The position numbers and the translations under genes are program-made. Of a stretch of 64,000 nucleotides of DNA, positions 35,521 through 46,789 are shown one piece after another (the stretch's first letter is position 1; every line of letters starts with the position of its first letter). Source of the stretch: Dermatemys mawii (lineage: Eukaryota > Chordata > Testudines > Dermatemydidae); NCBI GenBank assembly GCA_007922305.1, contig ML677385.1, forward strand, positions 7,900,336 through 7,964,335, given 5' to 3'. The notes below the pieces were generated by a model. It saw nothing but the letters and a program-made list of their open reading frames with translations. It ran no database searches and was not told the origin of the DNA.

Positions 35521-36568
35521 TTATCTATGATCAGATCTGATACATATTTGTGTGAAAAGTGGGTGTAGTTACTGGGCTCTTGTGGAGTTTCCAGCATGAC
35601 CACTGATACTGCAACGATTGAGAATCTTTGCTTAAATACTCATCAGTATTTTAATCAAAAGACCCCTCAATGTAATCAAAATTTGAAAAGCTAAAATGTA
35701 TGCTTGAACAAAAAAATGAATGTCTTGTTCGTGACTTCTGATTTCCATTGTTTATCAGCACTGAAACTGAGTAATTATGTTTAAAAAGTTTAATTATATC
35801 AGAGCAGCTAGCTTGAGGCTTTAATGCTAGACCTGTAATTATAATTAGAAAAGATAGCTACTTTTACATTTTGTTCTGTGACTAATTAGTTTATTCCCAA
35901 GTATTTTAGAGTAAGTAAATTGCTTGATATTAGAACTGTTAACTGTTTTCAGTACAAGAAGTGTACTTGTAAACATGTTTTAAATGGGAAAACGTGATCA
36001 AATGTTTTAATTTGCTTTATAATATTCTAATTTTACAGTGGATTCAATGAAGCTAAATAAGACCTACTGTTAAATTTTATAAATATATTTTAAGATTAAA
36101 TAAGATTGGTTAAAGGTTATACTATAGGTTAAAGCATTCCTGTTCATGGATTTCCCTAGCCATATATGTAGCCATATATGTTGTAGGTATAACAAAACCA
36201 AGGAGTAATACACGTGTGGGGATAATTAAAAACAACAGAAGGTATAACTTTCAGAATTGATTAAAAACATGGATACAGGGGGCGGGAGCACAGGCTGGGC
36301 TACGAAAAGAAGCAGAATTGTTAGCTGAGTCTTCTAAGCCTATTAGTGATATAAAATTTGACAAAAAGAGAAAAAAATAATTAAGGTCAGAGAGAGAATC
36401 TGGAATAAAGTGGATTGAAGGGAACACTATAGGACCTTCATGTTCAAAATTACTTGATCATTGAAACGTTACATTTATTAAAAACCATGTGAATCAGTAG
36501 CTGTAAATAACTTGACAGTTGGTGCCTTCTCATGACCAGACTGTACAGACATCTTAAATGTTGTGAGT
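35521..36568. other. Intronic sequence
   Basis: The sequence is AT-rich with no recognised feature. Confidence 0.35.
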
Positions 36569-37002
36569 AGAACTGGTTGAAATTTTTTGAGTGGAAGGTT
36601 TTCCTGCAGAAAAATACAATCCATTCAATCTGATTTTTTTTCTTTTTGGTTGGAAAAAGTTAATCCTGATAAAATTTAATTTTTTCCAATAAAAAGGGTC
36701 TAAATGAAAGGTTTAATTTGGAATCAACAATTCAAAATGAATAAAAACTGAAACTATACTTCATGTCTACTCAGAATGACAATTTTCATTTAGTTACAAC
36801 TTAATGTCATTTTCATTATTTTTTTAAATGAAGAAAAACACTCAAAATTCTCTTTTAAGTCAAAATGAATCTAATGTTTTCATTTTTAATTCGTTTGATT
36901 TTTCCTTAAGAAAAAGATGATAATTTTGAATAAAAATTTCAAGCAAATATTTTTTTATTTACAAATTCTTGTGGCAGAAATTTTTGTTTTCTGACCAGTT
37001 CT
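36569..37002. mobile_element. AT-rich fold-back MITE
   Basis: The left end agaactggttgaaatttttt pairs with the right end tttttgttttctgaccagttct, making an inverted-repeat element of about 434 bp. The interior consists of A/T-rich segments that largely pair with one another. No coding frame is present. Confidence 0.6.
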
Positions 37003-37499
37003 AGTTCTAACTGTAAACTGTTAGGAGTTGACTGCTCAAACACGGAAGTGGGACAAAATCAAAACAACAAAAGTTTCATCCCGTGTTTGAACTATAGTCA
37101 TTTTCTGAGGGGAAAAAAAGAAGCATTGGATGCAAGAATAAGATTTAACTTTTGGTCCTGACTTTTAGCCAGGCTTCGATCTCAGATTCAATATTGTGAG
37201 TACTATTCGTGCCCACAGTTGCACTTGTTTCGATGCCTAACTATCTGATTAGATCTGAATGTTGGGAAGCTGGATATCATTAGGCCTGGTCTACAGTACG
37301 TGATTATGTTGAATTTAGCCACGTTATATCAAAATAAAACTAGATCCATCCACACAACCAACCCAGTTTTGTCAACTTTAAGGGCTCTTTAAACCAGTTT
37401 CTGTACTCCACCTTTGCAAGGGGAGTAGCGGCAAAATCGGTATTGCTGTTCCGAATTTGAGTTACTGTGGACGCAATTCAACAGTATTGACCTCCAGGA

Positions 37500-38660
37500 G
37501 CTATCCCAGAATGCTCCATTGTGACTGCTCTGGACAGCACACTCAACTCAGATGCACCAACCAGGTACACAGGAAAAGCCCCGGGAACTTTTGCATTTCA
37601 TTTTCTGTTTGGCCAGCGTGGCAAGCTGATCAGCACAAATGACCATGAAGTCCTAGAATCACAAAAGAGCTCCAGCATGGACCGAATGGGAGGTACTGGA
37701 TCTGATCACTGTATGAGTAGAAGAATCTGTGCAGTAGGCAAATGCCCTAGGCAGCCAGGAACTGTTCATCACCCTGGAGCCAATACCCTCCCAACCCTAC
37801 CAAGGCAGGTTCTCGGACCATGAGGCTGGAGAAGGCACCTCTGGTGCGTGTATCTTGGTAACTATAAAATAGAGTTTAAAAGCAAGCGTGTTTAATGTTT
37901 AATTTGCCCTGAAGACTTGGGATGCATTTCGCAGCCAGTATAGATACTGGAAAAGTCTGTTAACATTTCTGGGGATGGAGTGAAACTCCTCCAGGGACAT
38001 CTCCATAAAGCTGTCCTGGAGGTACTCTAAAAGCCTTTGCCACATGGAAGATGGAGTCCCGTTTATTCTGAGCTGTTCACGTTTGTCTGAGAGGGATCTT
38101 TCCTGATACTAACAACCCGGAGTGTGTGTGTGTGAAGCACATGTGCTATGCAATGTGAATCAATTGATTCAGTGTGAAATAGTCTTCCCTTAGTTCTCTA
38201 AAATGTATCTTTTTAAATACTACTCTCCCTTTTTTTCTTCCCACAGCTGCAAATGTTTTTATGCTCCCCATATCATCTCTGTCCCAGAGGCTAATGAGCC
38301 TAATGTGGGAGCAAACCGACATGCTCAAGTGTCTGGTGGAGCTGCAGGAAAGGCAGCAGGAGCACAAACCACTGCTGCAGCCCCTGTGTAACCACCTGCA
38401 CTCCTCCCCAAGTTCCATATCCTCCTCACCCAGACGCCCAAGAACGCAGGACAGGGAGGCTGCAGACACCCAGCCACTCCACCCCAGAGGATTGCCCAAG
38501 CAACAGAAGGCTGGCATTCAGTAATTTTTGAACTGTAGTGTGGCCTTGTCCTTCCCTGCTCCCCTCATCCACCACCCCACCCGGTGCTTCCCTCCTCACC
38601 CACCCCCTGTTTACCTTGCGAGGTTTCCCCCTGTTTGTGTGATGAATTAATAAAGAATGC
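37500..38660 (+). pseudogene. Harbinger Myb-like protein gene remnant
   Basis: The last part is readable at 38203-38524: MLKCLVELQERQQEHKPLLQ in one frame and a Pro-rich tail ending QQKAGIQ and a stop. In Harbinger elements the second gene encodes a DNA-binding Myb/SANT-type protein with such a Gln/Glu-rich helical tail. The N-terminal Myb portion is decayed. An AATAAA lies near 38648. Confidence 0.5.
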
Positions 38661-38689
38661 ATGATTGTGAAACACTAATGACTTTATTG

Positions 38690-39560
38690 CCTCTGAAAGC
38701 GGTGATCGAAGCGGGGAGGTCAGTTGGCTTACAGGGAAGTAGAGTCAACAAAGGGGGCAGGTTTTTATCAAGGAGAAACAAACAGAACTGTTACACCGTA
38801 GCCTGGCCAGTCATGAAACTGGTTTTCAAAACTTCTCTGATTTGCAAGGCCCCAGCTGTGCTCTTCTAATCACCCTGGAGTCTGGCTGTGCGTAATTGGC
38901 CGCCAGGCAATTTGCCTCAACCTCCACCCCGCCATAAATGACTCCCCCTCAGTCTCACAGTTATTGTGGAGCACACAGCAAGCAGCAATAACAATGGGAA
39001 TATTGGTTTCGCTGAGGTCTAAGATAAACTGTGCCAGCGAGCTTTTAAACATCTAAATGCACATTATACCACCATTCCGCACTTGCTCAGCCTATAGTTG
39101 AACTGCTCCTTACTACTGTCCAGGGAGGCTGTGTATGGCTTCATGAGCCATGGCATCAAGGGGTAGGCTGGATCCCCAAGGATAGCTATAGGTATTTCAA
39201 CATCCCCAACAGTAATTCAACTGTGAGGGTTGCTCTCATCTTGGTATTTTTGTGCTTCAGGGCAGGGGAAAGCAAGTCACAAAGTTCCATGAAAGTGCCC
39301 TTACGCAGGCAAAAGTTTCACAGACACTGGGGATCATCCCAGACCTGCAATACTATGTGGTCCCACCAGTCTGTGCTTGTTTCCTGTGCCCAGAATCAGC
39401 GTTCCACGGCAAGAACCTGCCCCGTTACCACCATAATGTCCAAATTGCCAGGGCTGTGTTTTGAGAGAATTCTGTGTCCATGTCCTCATCACTATTATGA
39501 TCGTGCTGTTGTCACCTCCTCACCTGCTTTTGCAGGTTCTGCACATACTGCAGGATAATG
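38690..39560 (-). pseudogene. Harbinger transposase remnant with internal deletion
   Basis: The minus strand holds a readable C-terminal end, 38870-39052: SLAQFILDLSETNIPIVIAA then CCVLHNNCETEGESF. This is the A-C-x-L-H-N block of the Harbinger/HARBI1 DDE nuclease. Upstream of it the N-terminal part is recognisable but joined near 39216-39220 to the C-terminal third, so the central region carrying two of the three catalytic acidic residues seems deleted. Inactive. Confidence 0.6.
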
Positions 39561-40220
39561 CGTGACGTGTTTACAACGCTCACAACAGCAGCGGTGAGCT
39601 GAGCGGGCTCCATGTTTGCCATGGTATGGCATCTACAGGAGAGCAGAGTTGCAGCGGAAGTGGTGGATGATGATGGCTAGCACTGCGCACATTTCCTGAA
39701 AAAGAACACACGTTCCTGGGAGCCCGTGACAGACAACATGGAGAAATTTGCTATTGAGGCAAGAGCAGGAGAGCAGAGTTGCAGCAGAAGCCACGAGAAT
39801 AGATATTTATACAGAACGATGAGAAGACCTGTGAGGTGGATTCATGGCACCGGAAGAGCAGAGTTGCAGCAGACGCGGTGGGTGGATGGTGATGGTTAGC
39901 TGTCGTACTGCGTCATCTGCTGAAAGCAGTATGGCGTCTGGACGGAAAAAAGGTGCAAAACGGTTGTCTGCCGTTGCTTTCATGGAGGGAAGGGCAACTG
40001 ATGACATGTACCCCAGACTACCCGCGGCAATGTTTTTGCCCCATCAGACACTGGAAGCTCAACCCAGAATTCCAATGGGCAGCGGAGACTGCAGGAACTG
40101 TGGGATAGCTACCTAGAGTGCAGTGCTCCAAAAGTCGACGCTAGCCTTCATCCTGTGGATGCACGCCGCCCATTTATTGAGGACACACACATCTGACTGT
40201 ATAAAATCGCTTCCTAAAAA

Positions 40221-40408
40221 TTGACAGAGTTCTGTGGCATCTTATAGACTAACAGACATATAGGAGCATAAGCTTTCGTTGGGTGAAGTGATGAAGTGGG
40301 TATTCACCGATGAAAGCTTATACTCCAATATGTCTGTTAGTCTGTAAGGTGCCACAGGACTCTTTGTCGCTTTTCCAGACCCAGATTAACACAGCTACCC
40401 CTCTGATA
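40221..40408. repeat. Inverted pair of gtgccacaggact-family repeats with 11-bp flanking duplication
   Basis: The left half reads in reverse (agttctgtggcatcttatag, actaacagacatataggagc, then ataagctttcgttggg). The right half reads forward (cgatgaaagcttatactcca, atatgtctgttagtctgtaa, ggtgccacaggactctttgt). It is flanked by cttcctaaaaa (40210-40220) and cttcttaaaaa (40409-40419), a target duplication with one mismatch. It sits in the right end of the Harbinger element. Confidence 0.75.
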
Positions 40409-41855
40409 CTTCTTAAAAATCAACTTCTATAAATTCGACCTAATTTTGTAGTGTAGACATACCCTACATTAATTTAATTGCAGACATTAACAATTAAAAT
40501 ATATGAAGGAGAGAGACAGCGTGCTCTGATCAAATACAGTAGTCAGTGGTGATGGCATAGGTTTTACAGCGTAGTCCAATGACCTTTCACTTCTTGAAAC
40601 CTGGGTCTTAGTTGCAGTTTAAATCACCCCCAAAATATTTTTGGATTGTCATTTAACCTCAACTTGCTAGACCGAAACATTGAAACAAAACCATAATACC
40701 GGAGAAGGCCCGTGCTAGAGTAGCTCTTGGTGTTACAGGTTAGGACTGAGGTACATTTTCATAGTGCTGTGGGCAAGTCTGCATGTCATCCACTCACGTT
40801 CTCTGTGCAGATGTACTGAAATAGCTGCACATAACTTATATACAACGATAAACAACAAAATAAATATTGCAGCCACTGAAGAGTTCCTGCTCTGTATATG
40901 CACAAAAGATATACGAAATGTGAAATTTTTTTTTCTAGTGTGTAGTAGAGTGGTTTGTCGTATTTTGAATTTTTTTATAATGTGGTTAATTATTAATAGG
41001 CTAATTACTTTCCTACTGTCCTTTTTCCCTTTTCCATGAATTTTGGATTTTTGTTTTTCTGTACAGCAGACTGTTGTAGCAATTTTAAAAAAATCAATTG
41101 GTGTCTTATGTTGCGCATGGTACTGCAATGGCTTTAGTATCAAATAAGTTAGACTAAACTACATCTTTATTCTCACATTCGTGAACATGATCATGAAATT
41201 AAAACGGAAGCCTTTGAACTGACTATCACTGAGATGCATGCCAAAGTGGCAGGTCTTAAGTTTGATCTTACATATACAGTGTTTCTATCCTTTATAGCAC
41301 CCTAAATCATATCCTTAGGCTTTTTCTTGATGCATGAACGTTAAATAAGTACTTTTTTCTACAGAGCACTTTTTTTCTCTACACAATGACAACCTCTTAA
41401 GACATGACACTTATCCAGCAGATAAGAATGTCTGTACAAAATTATCTTCTAAATAATTCTTTTTGACCTGTGCTTCAAAAGCAGTTTTGGATCACTAATG
41501 GAAGGCTAGATTGTTCCCTGGTAATCTTGTACTTCTGAAGTTAGCAAAACATAATCTTGAAATTCTAACTGACTTCTCTGTCACAAACTAAGTATTTCTT
41601 TGACTGTGGTGAAAATTTAGAGGTAAAATGTTTTTATGTAAATCTGTCTGGAAAAGGCACCTGGTTTCCACAAATAAAACTGTGTAGTTTACAATCAAAT
41701 TACTTAACTGTTTTGACAAAGCAATTTCCAAATATTATCAATGCATGCAGGCAATTATAATTTAACACGAAGATTCTAATTCTGAGTGTGCATTAAGAAT
41801 CTCTGAAGTAACTACAAAAGTCTTCCATGACACACACATAATTAATATATGTAGA

Positions 41856-42043
41856 TATACCTATCTCATAGAACTGGAAAGACCTTGAAATGTCATCAAG
41901 TCCAGTCCCCTGTCTCCACTAGCAGGACCAAGTACTGCCCGCTGACAGATTTTTTTTCCCCCCCAGATCCCTAAATGGCCCCCTCAAGGGCTGAGCTCAC
42001 AACCTGGGTTTAGCAGGCTAATGTGCAAACCACTGAGCTATCC
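41856..42043 (-). mobile_element. Tortoise-type Pol III SINE, minus strand
   Basis: Read on the minus strand it starts with a tRNA-like head containing the Pol III A box (tagctcagtgg). This is followed by the cgccatttagggatctggg-type body (here ggccatttagggatct) and a CR1-like tail ending near ttctatgaga. It is essentially full length with small substitutions and resembles the copy at 61839-62038. Confidence 0.8.
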
Positions 42044-43715
42044 CAGCTGAAGTAAATGTTTAGTTTGAGATAATTTTATCCGTGTGTTTCGTAGATTGCT
42101 GTATGAGAGCAAAGTATTTAAAATAATTGTCCCCAGGTCACTGCTTTTTATATGAAATGGCTTGTTAATATATTTACTTTGCGTTACTCCAAGACTTGAT
42201 GAGAACTTTTAACATCTAAATAATTAGCTCTTGGTGAAATCTTCTTTGTTTCTTGAATCTGAAACATAGTAATTGTAATATCTGCAGAATTACTGTTCAA
42301 TCTGAGCTTTTGATTGGGAGTCAGTACATCCATTCAGTGTAAATGTGACAATTCTCAATTAAATTTGTCTGAATTTTTTGGAAGGGGTTTTCTTTGCAAA
42401 TGTGCTAATGACGTATGCTAGTCTTCCTGGAAAAATAACCCCCAGATCTTCTTCTAGTGAAGCCAGTGGGGAAAATCATGGTGTATCATGATTCACATAT
42501 TATCAGTGCCATAATGTGCTCATCCTCAGTGCTGATGTTTCTGTAACTGACTGTCCCCATGGCTGCCTGAGATAAGCAAGTGGATGAAGCATCTGACTGA
42601 ATCTAGAGTCGAGCAAGACAGATGATGATGAAAGGAAAACATTCTGAAGATTTAGAGCTTCTCATGGTACTAGGGAAGTGTTCCACCCTTAAATAGTCAC
42701 ATTTCAGCTAAGTGGTGGTCTTAGTTCTATTTCTTCTGGATTCTTATGCCCTTTGCTTTTGGGCAATGACTTGATTAAAATGATCTGTGCCTGCTGACTT
42801 TCAGACTATAGAACTGAAACTGGCAGTACTGCGAAATGAGTGCATAAAGAAGCTCCATCATATTCAAAACATTCTTGAAGCATTCTTCTCACTCTGGTGC
42901 TCTGCTCACTACACTTGCTGTTCATAGATTATCGGATACATTTCAAGATACCATTTTCTGGGGAAGATTGAATTCCCTTGATAGTTATGTTCCACAGTAA
43001 CATCAAACTTATGAGAGCAGAAGATGGACCTTTCTTGACTACTGGCTGAAGACCATGGTAATATATGTATAATGGTCCATACAAGCTGTCAGAGCTGGGG
43101 CGTGGGCAACCTGGCATAAGCTTTAATGTTGGGATGGGCTGTGGGTCCAAAGGTCATGAGCCACTTACCATGAATCAGGCTGGGTTGGAATGCCAGGAGA
43201 TCAGAATTGAGAGGAAACAATGGAAGGCAGAAATTAAGAATCAAGTACCCAGAGTCTGATTGAGTCAGCACACTAGGAGGACAGATTCAGGTGATGAAAC
43301 CGGACGGCAGGATCAGGCAACAGAACTGAGAAGCAGTTACCACGGGTGAGGCTGAGTGAGGATGTCAGGAGGTAAGGATCAGAAGGCAGGAACAGGAAAA
43401 CAACACACCAGCAGTCCATAGCAGGGTGGAGCCCAATTGTATGGACCACTTCTTGTTTCCTCCTCTGGCTTCCTCCTCTAGAGTCTGCAGGCCAGTCAGG
43501 AGCCTTGGAACTCTCCCAATCAGGGGCAGGGCATGTGCCTCAGTTGGGCTTCATGGACCCTAGTCCCAGCTGATGTTTTTGAGCTACCAGGTGGAGGATT
43601 GATAGCTCCCAGGTCCACCATGGACTTGGGTTCAAGACCTGCAGGGCCAGATAAGAAAGTTGAAATCCTAATGTTTACTGCTCATTCTTTTAGTACTGTA
43701 ATTTCAAAAAGAACG
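42044..43715. other. Intronic sequence
   Basis: A purine-rich stretch at about 43160-43480 with repeated caggatcag-like words may be an old repeat. No coding evidence was seen. Confidence 0.35.
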
Positions 43716-44115
43716 TAAGACGTGCTCAAACTGTCTTCATTCCATACAACCTGGCTCAGAAAAATCCTGCGTATATTTTGGGCTAGAACAATCTCAGACC
43801 AAGATCTACTGACACAGTGCAGCCTAGAGGATCTGAGCACCATCATAACTAAGAGGCTTTGGAGATGGATCAGGCATGTGCATCGGATGGAAACTCATTC
43901 CATCATCAAAGTAGCAATAAGATGAACACCTGGAGGCAAGTGAAAACGAGGCCTCTCGAAAACAACATGGTGAAGAGCTGTGGAAGCTGAGCTGAAAAAC
44001 CTGAGGCACAGCTGGGGAACCATTGAAAGACTTGCCAGAAACAGACAAAAGTGAAGGAGCTCCATCACTGCCCTAAATACCGGAGGCATAATAGGAACAT
44101 GATGATGATTATGAA
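43716..44115 (+). mobile_element. RTE-like non-LTR retrotransposon 3' end
   Basis: The + strand translates as TTWLRKILRIFWARTISDQD, TKRLWRWIRHVHRMETHSII and then, with frame breaks, a KRGLSKTTW-type block. This is the C-terminal tail after the reverse transcriptase in several LINE clades. It ends in gatgatgattatga, the trinucleotide-rich terminus common in RTE elements. Confidence 0.6.
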
Positions 44116-46042
44116 TTTCAACCATCTTCTGCTGAAGGTTGAAGTCTAACTATTTTAGTGAGTAAGGACATACAGGAATTCTTTCATGATATATTCATCC
44201 TTTGGAGTCACTGATAACTAGATGTTTCAGACAAGCAATATTAAACCTCTGATGTAGCCTGAATTCCTGAGATGCACAGAGTATTTATTTTTTCCTGCTC
44301 TGATGCTTGCTTTTTGGAGCATGTACCATTTATAACAGATCTCCTCCTCTCTTGGGTGTGTGTGCTTCTATTAGGAAGCTTCTAGGAAGGGCAGTCCTAT
44401 AGCAAAAGTTCTAAAGTATTGACTTCAGCAGGAAGGATAGTACGCTTCCCCTGTGTGAAGCCACTTCCATCCCTACTCCTTATACCTACGAGTTCTTCTC
44501 TTCCTGCTGGTGGTAATGGAGCTCCTCCTAGGAGATCACTTTGCTGTTCTCAGCAATTTGCTTTTATATACTTCTTATTTATTTCATAGTATGCCTTTCT
44601 TCAAAAAGTCACTGTAATCTCTTTACTGCCTCTTCCTGTTCAAATATTTTTAAAGTATCGGTTTATAATATGTTGTTTCTGAGTATTTGGCCATATAACA
44701 GCCTGGAAAAGGCATGTTACAACCTGACAGGCCTCAGTAGGTGGGAGTGAAGTAACAGCCAGAGACATTGTGCCCAGAGGAAGATGGGATGAGCCCAGTC
44801 TATGTGATAACCTAGTCAGGGTCCATGCCCACAGTGCTCTCTAGATTTAGGAACCTAGAACCAGAGTTGTTCAAAGGATTTGTGTTAGGGAAGCAAAACA
44901 AAGTTTTTTGTGAGGAGGTGGCAGAGGAGGTAGAACTCTGAGCCCACTGTAACTGATGAAAAAATGGCACATAATTAAAATTAATGTAAGCTGGCACATG
45001 TACTGTACTTTATAAATTATGCAAATTGGATAGCAAAGTAGCAGTAATTTAACAAAACACAAGTGGTTCTCTTAACACTTGAAAGGCTCTCTGTTTTAAA
45101 TGAATGGTATATACAGACACAGACCAAAATCATTTTCTATAAGTCAATAATTACTTTAAAGGTTTTAAAGAGTATTTCAGGTTAAGATTTTAAGTCATTA
45201 AACTGTTCCTTTGGTTTGTTAAAGTTTTGCTTTTTAAGAGGGGGATAAATATTTTAAGCACTGATGTGTTAAATATTAAAGCTGGAAAACATAATTGTCA
45301 ATTATGAAATATGGGGAACATTACTGAGTGATTACTTTTCACAAAAGCACCAGGAAAATAAAAATGATTCAATTATGTGAGGAATCAGAGTGCATATGCT
45401 GAAGCAAAGGTAGAGCTAGTTGTCTATTTAACTGTGCATCAGTAAATGGAAACTGTTCAGTTTTATTTGCATAACACTTGTTGATTAATTAGTGCCAAAT
45501 AATTCAATGGTTTAAACAAATAACAAAACAAAACAAGTTGCACTGGTATGGTTTTACATGGCTTATCTTGAAAGTATTCGTGTTTTCTTTGTATAAAGAT
45601 CAGTGCCCCTATGAATGGAAGGAAACTGTGTTTGTGTGTGTGTGTGTGTGCGCCCGCGCGCAAATATCTGTAACCCCAAGCACTTAAACAAATAGAGTTA
45701 GGACTTCATAAATCTTAAACAACCCACATAATGAACAAGCTGCCACCTGCCCTTCTTCCTGCTGTTTGAGTTCTTCAATTGTATTTCAAGTGGCTGAAAA
45801 GAACTGGAAATGGTTACATTGGAAATCCCTTTGTGCAAGTAGTCGTTTCTGTACTCTGGATGGTTCTGGCACACACCCAATATATTCTCAACAACATTAA
45901 TTTACAGAAGAGATATACTTTAATACAGATGAATAATATATCTTTATTCGTTATTTCATAGGTCATCCTTCCTGTGAAAAGTTAAGGTAGAACCTCTCAA
46001 GGGAGAAGATAATTCTAACCTGTGTTATATTGTTTCAAACAG
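44116..46042. other. Intronic sequence
   Basis: It holds a (GT)n run followed by gcgcccgcgcgc at about 45633-45662. No recognised coding or mobile element was seen. Confidence 0.35.
45633..45662. repeat. GT microsatellite joined to a GC alternating tract
   Basis: The run of gtgtgtgt leads directly into gcgcccgcgcgc, an alternating purine-pyrimidine tract. Confidence 0.8.
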
Positions 46043-46140
46043 GTGAAGTACCACCTATGAGATGGATAGTAAATTTTGACAGAGATCTTCTAGATGGTCT
46101 GGTATTGGCAGCGCAGGTGGCAGCTTATTGCCCATATTTG
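46043..46140 (+). CDS. CFAP47: CFAP47 internal exon 6 of 9, central CH domain
   Basis: A 98-nt exon after acceptor tttcaaacag and before donor gtaaga at 46141. Two bases complete the Gly codon begun at 24201, and the exon ends in phase 0. The peptide GEVPPMRWIVNF, then DRDLLDGLVLAAQVAAYCPY and L, contains the conserved D-x-x-D-G-x-x-L element of CH domains, here DRDLLDGLVL. Phase, fold order and sequence join this exon to the one at 24006-24201 despite the very long intron. Confidence 0.88.
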
Positions 46141-46472
46141 GTAAGAACGTTTTTCATATCTTTTTATTTTAAAAAAAAGTTATTGTCACTTTTATATCTG
46201 GATGAGCATTAGTCTAAGTATATGTTAGTACTGTTATTATCCACTTTCACTTTGGAACTCTCGGCTTGCAGGAACTTTAAAAGATGAAGCCATATATAGG
46301 AAGTCTTGAGTTATTATTTCAGTGGTTATTCTTTTCTTGAGTATGCACTTAAAATGGAATATTTAGTTCAGGGTGTATGTGAATATTCATGTAATAATGA
46401 GAGGGTGAAAAAATATATGTACTTAGTTTTCTCCAGTGCAATATAGTGAGTTTGATTTTATCTTCTATACAG

Positions 46473-46589
46473 ATTTCAACTCACTTTGTGAATATGTATA
46501 CTGACGCAGGAACTCCTGAACAATGTCTGCACAATTGCTTGATACTTGTGAATGCTTTTCATGCCATCGGCCTTGATATAGGTGTACAG
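46473..46589 (+). CDS. CFAP47: CFAP47 internal exon 7 of 9, CH domain helix 3 region
   Basis: A 117-nt exon of 39 full codons after acceptor ttctatacag, ending in cag before gtaaat at 46590. Only 332 bp separate it from the previous exon. The peptide includes ISTHFVNMYTDAGTPEQCLH and then NCLILVNAFHAIGLDIGVQ. The Asn-Cys ... Asn-Ala-Phe ... Ile-Gly-Leu pattern corresponds to the long third helix and following turn of a CH domain. Confidence 0.87.
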
Positions 46590-46758
46590 GTAAATGTTTT
46601 TATATCCCATGTGCAATATACATTTGAAATATTTTTATTACTTTATTATTAATAATATCTTGCATATCATTTGAGTGAGAATGAGATGAAGGGAACTTTT
46701 TGTGATGCACTGTTAAAATGTAAAAACTGAAATACTACTTCATATAAAACTACTGCAT

Positions 46759-46789
<31 letters not shown>

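Larger units (their letters stand above)
37283..40468. mobile_element. Degenerate Harbinger (PIF) transposon with two convergent gene remnants
   Basis: The left end (ggcctggtctacagtac) and right end (gtagtgtagacatacccta) are imperfect terminal inverted repeats beside TTA trinucleotides (about 37280-37282 and 40469-40471), the Harbinger target. Within it a Myb/SANT-type gene remnant reads + and a transposase remnant reads -. Their poly(A) signals face each other (aataaa near 38648 on +, tttatt near 38682 on -). A later repeat has inserted near the right end (40221-40408). Confidence 0.7.

Noticed and set aside
40733..41143. 136-codon minus-strand open frame
   Set aside because: Long but AT-driven; the peptide has no recognisable domain and overlaps a similar frame on the other strand.
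45633..45662. Possible Z-DNA-forming regulatory element
   Set aside because: The alternating tract is real, but nothing nearby suggests a promoter; microsatellite slippage is enough to explain it.
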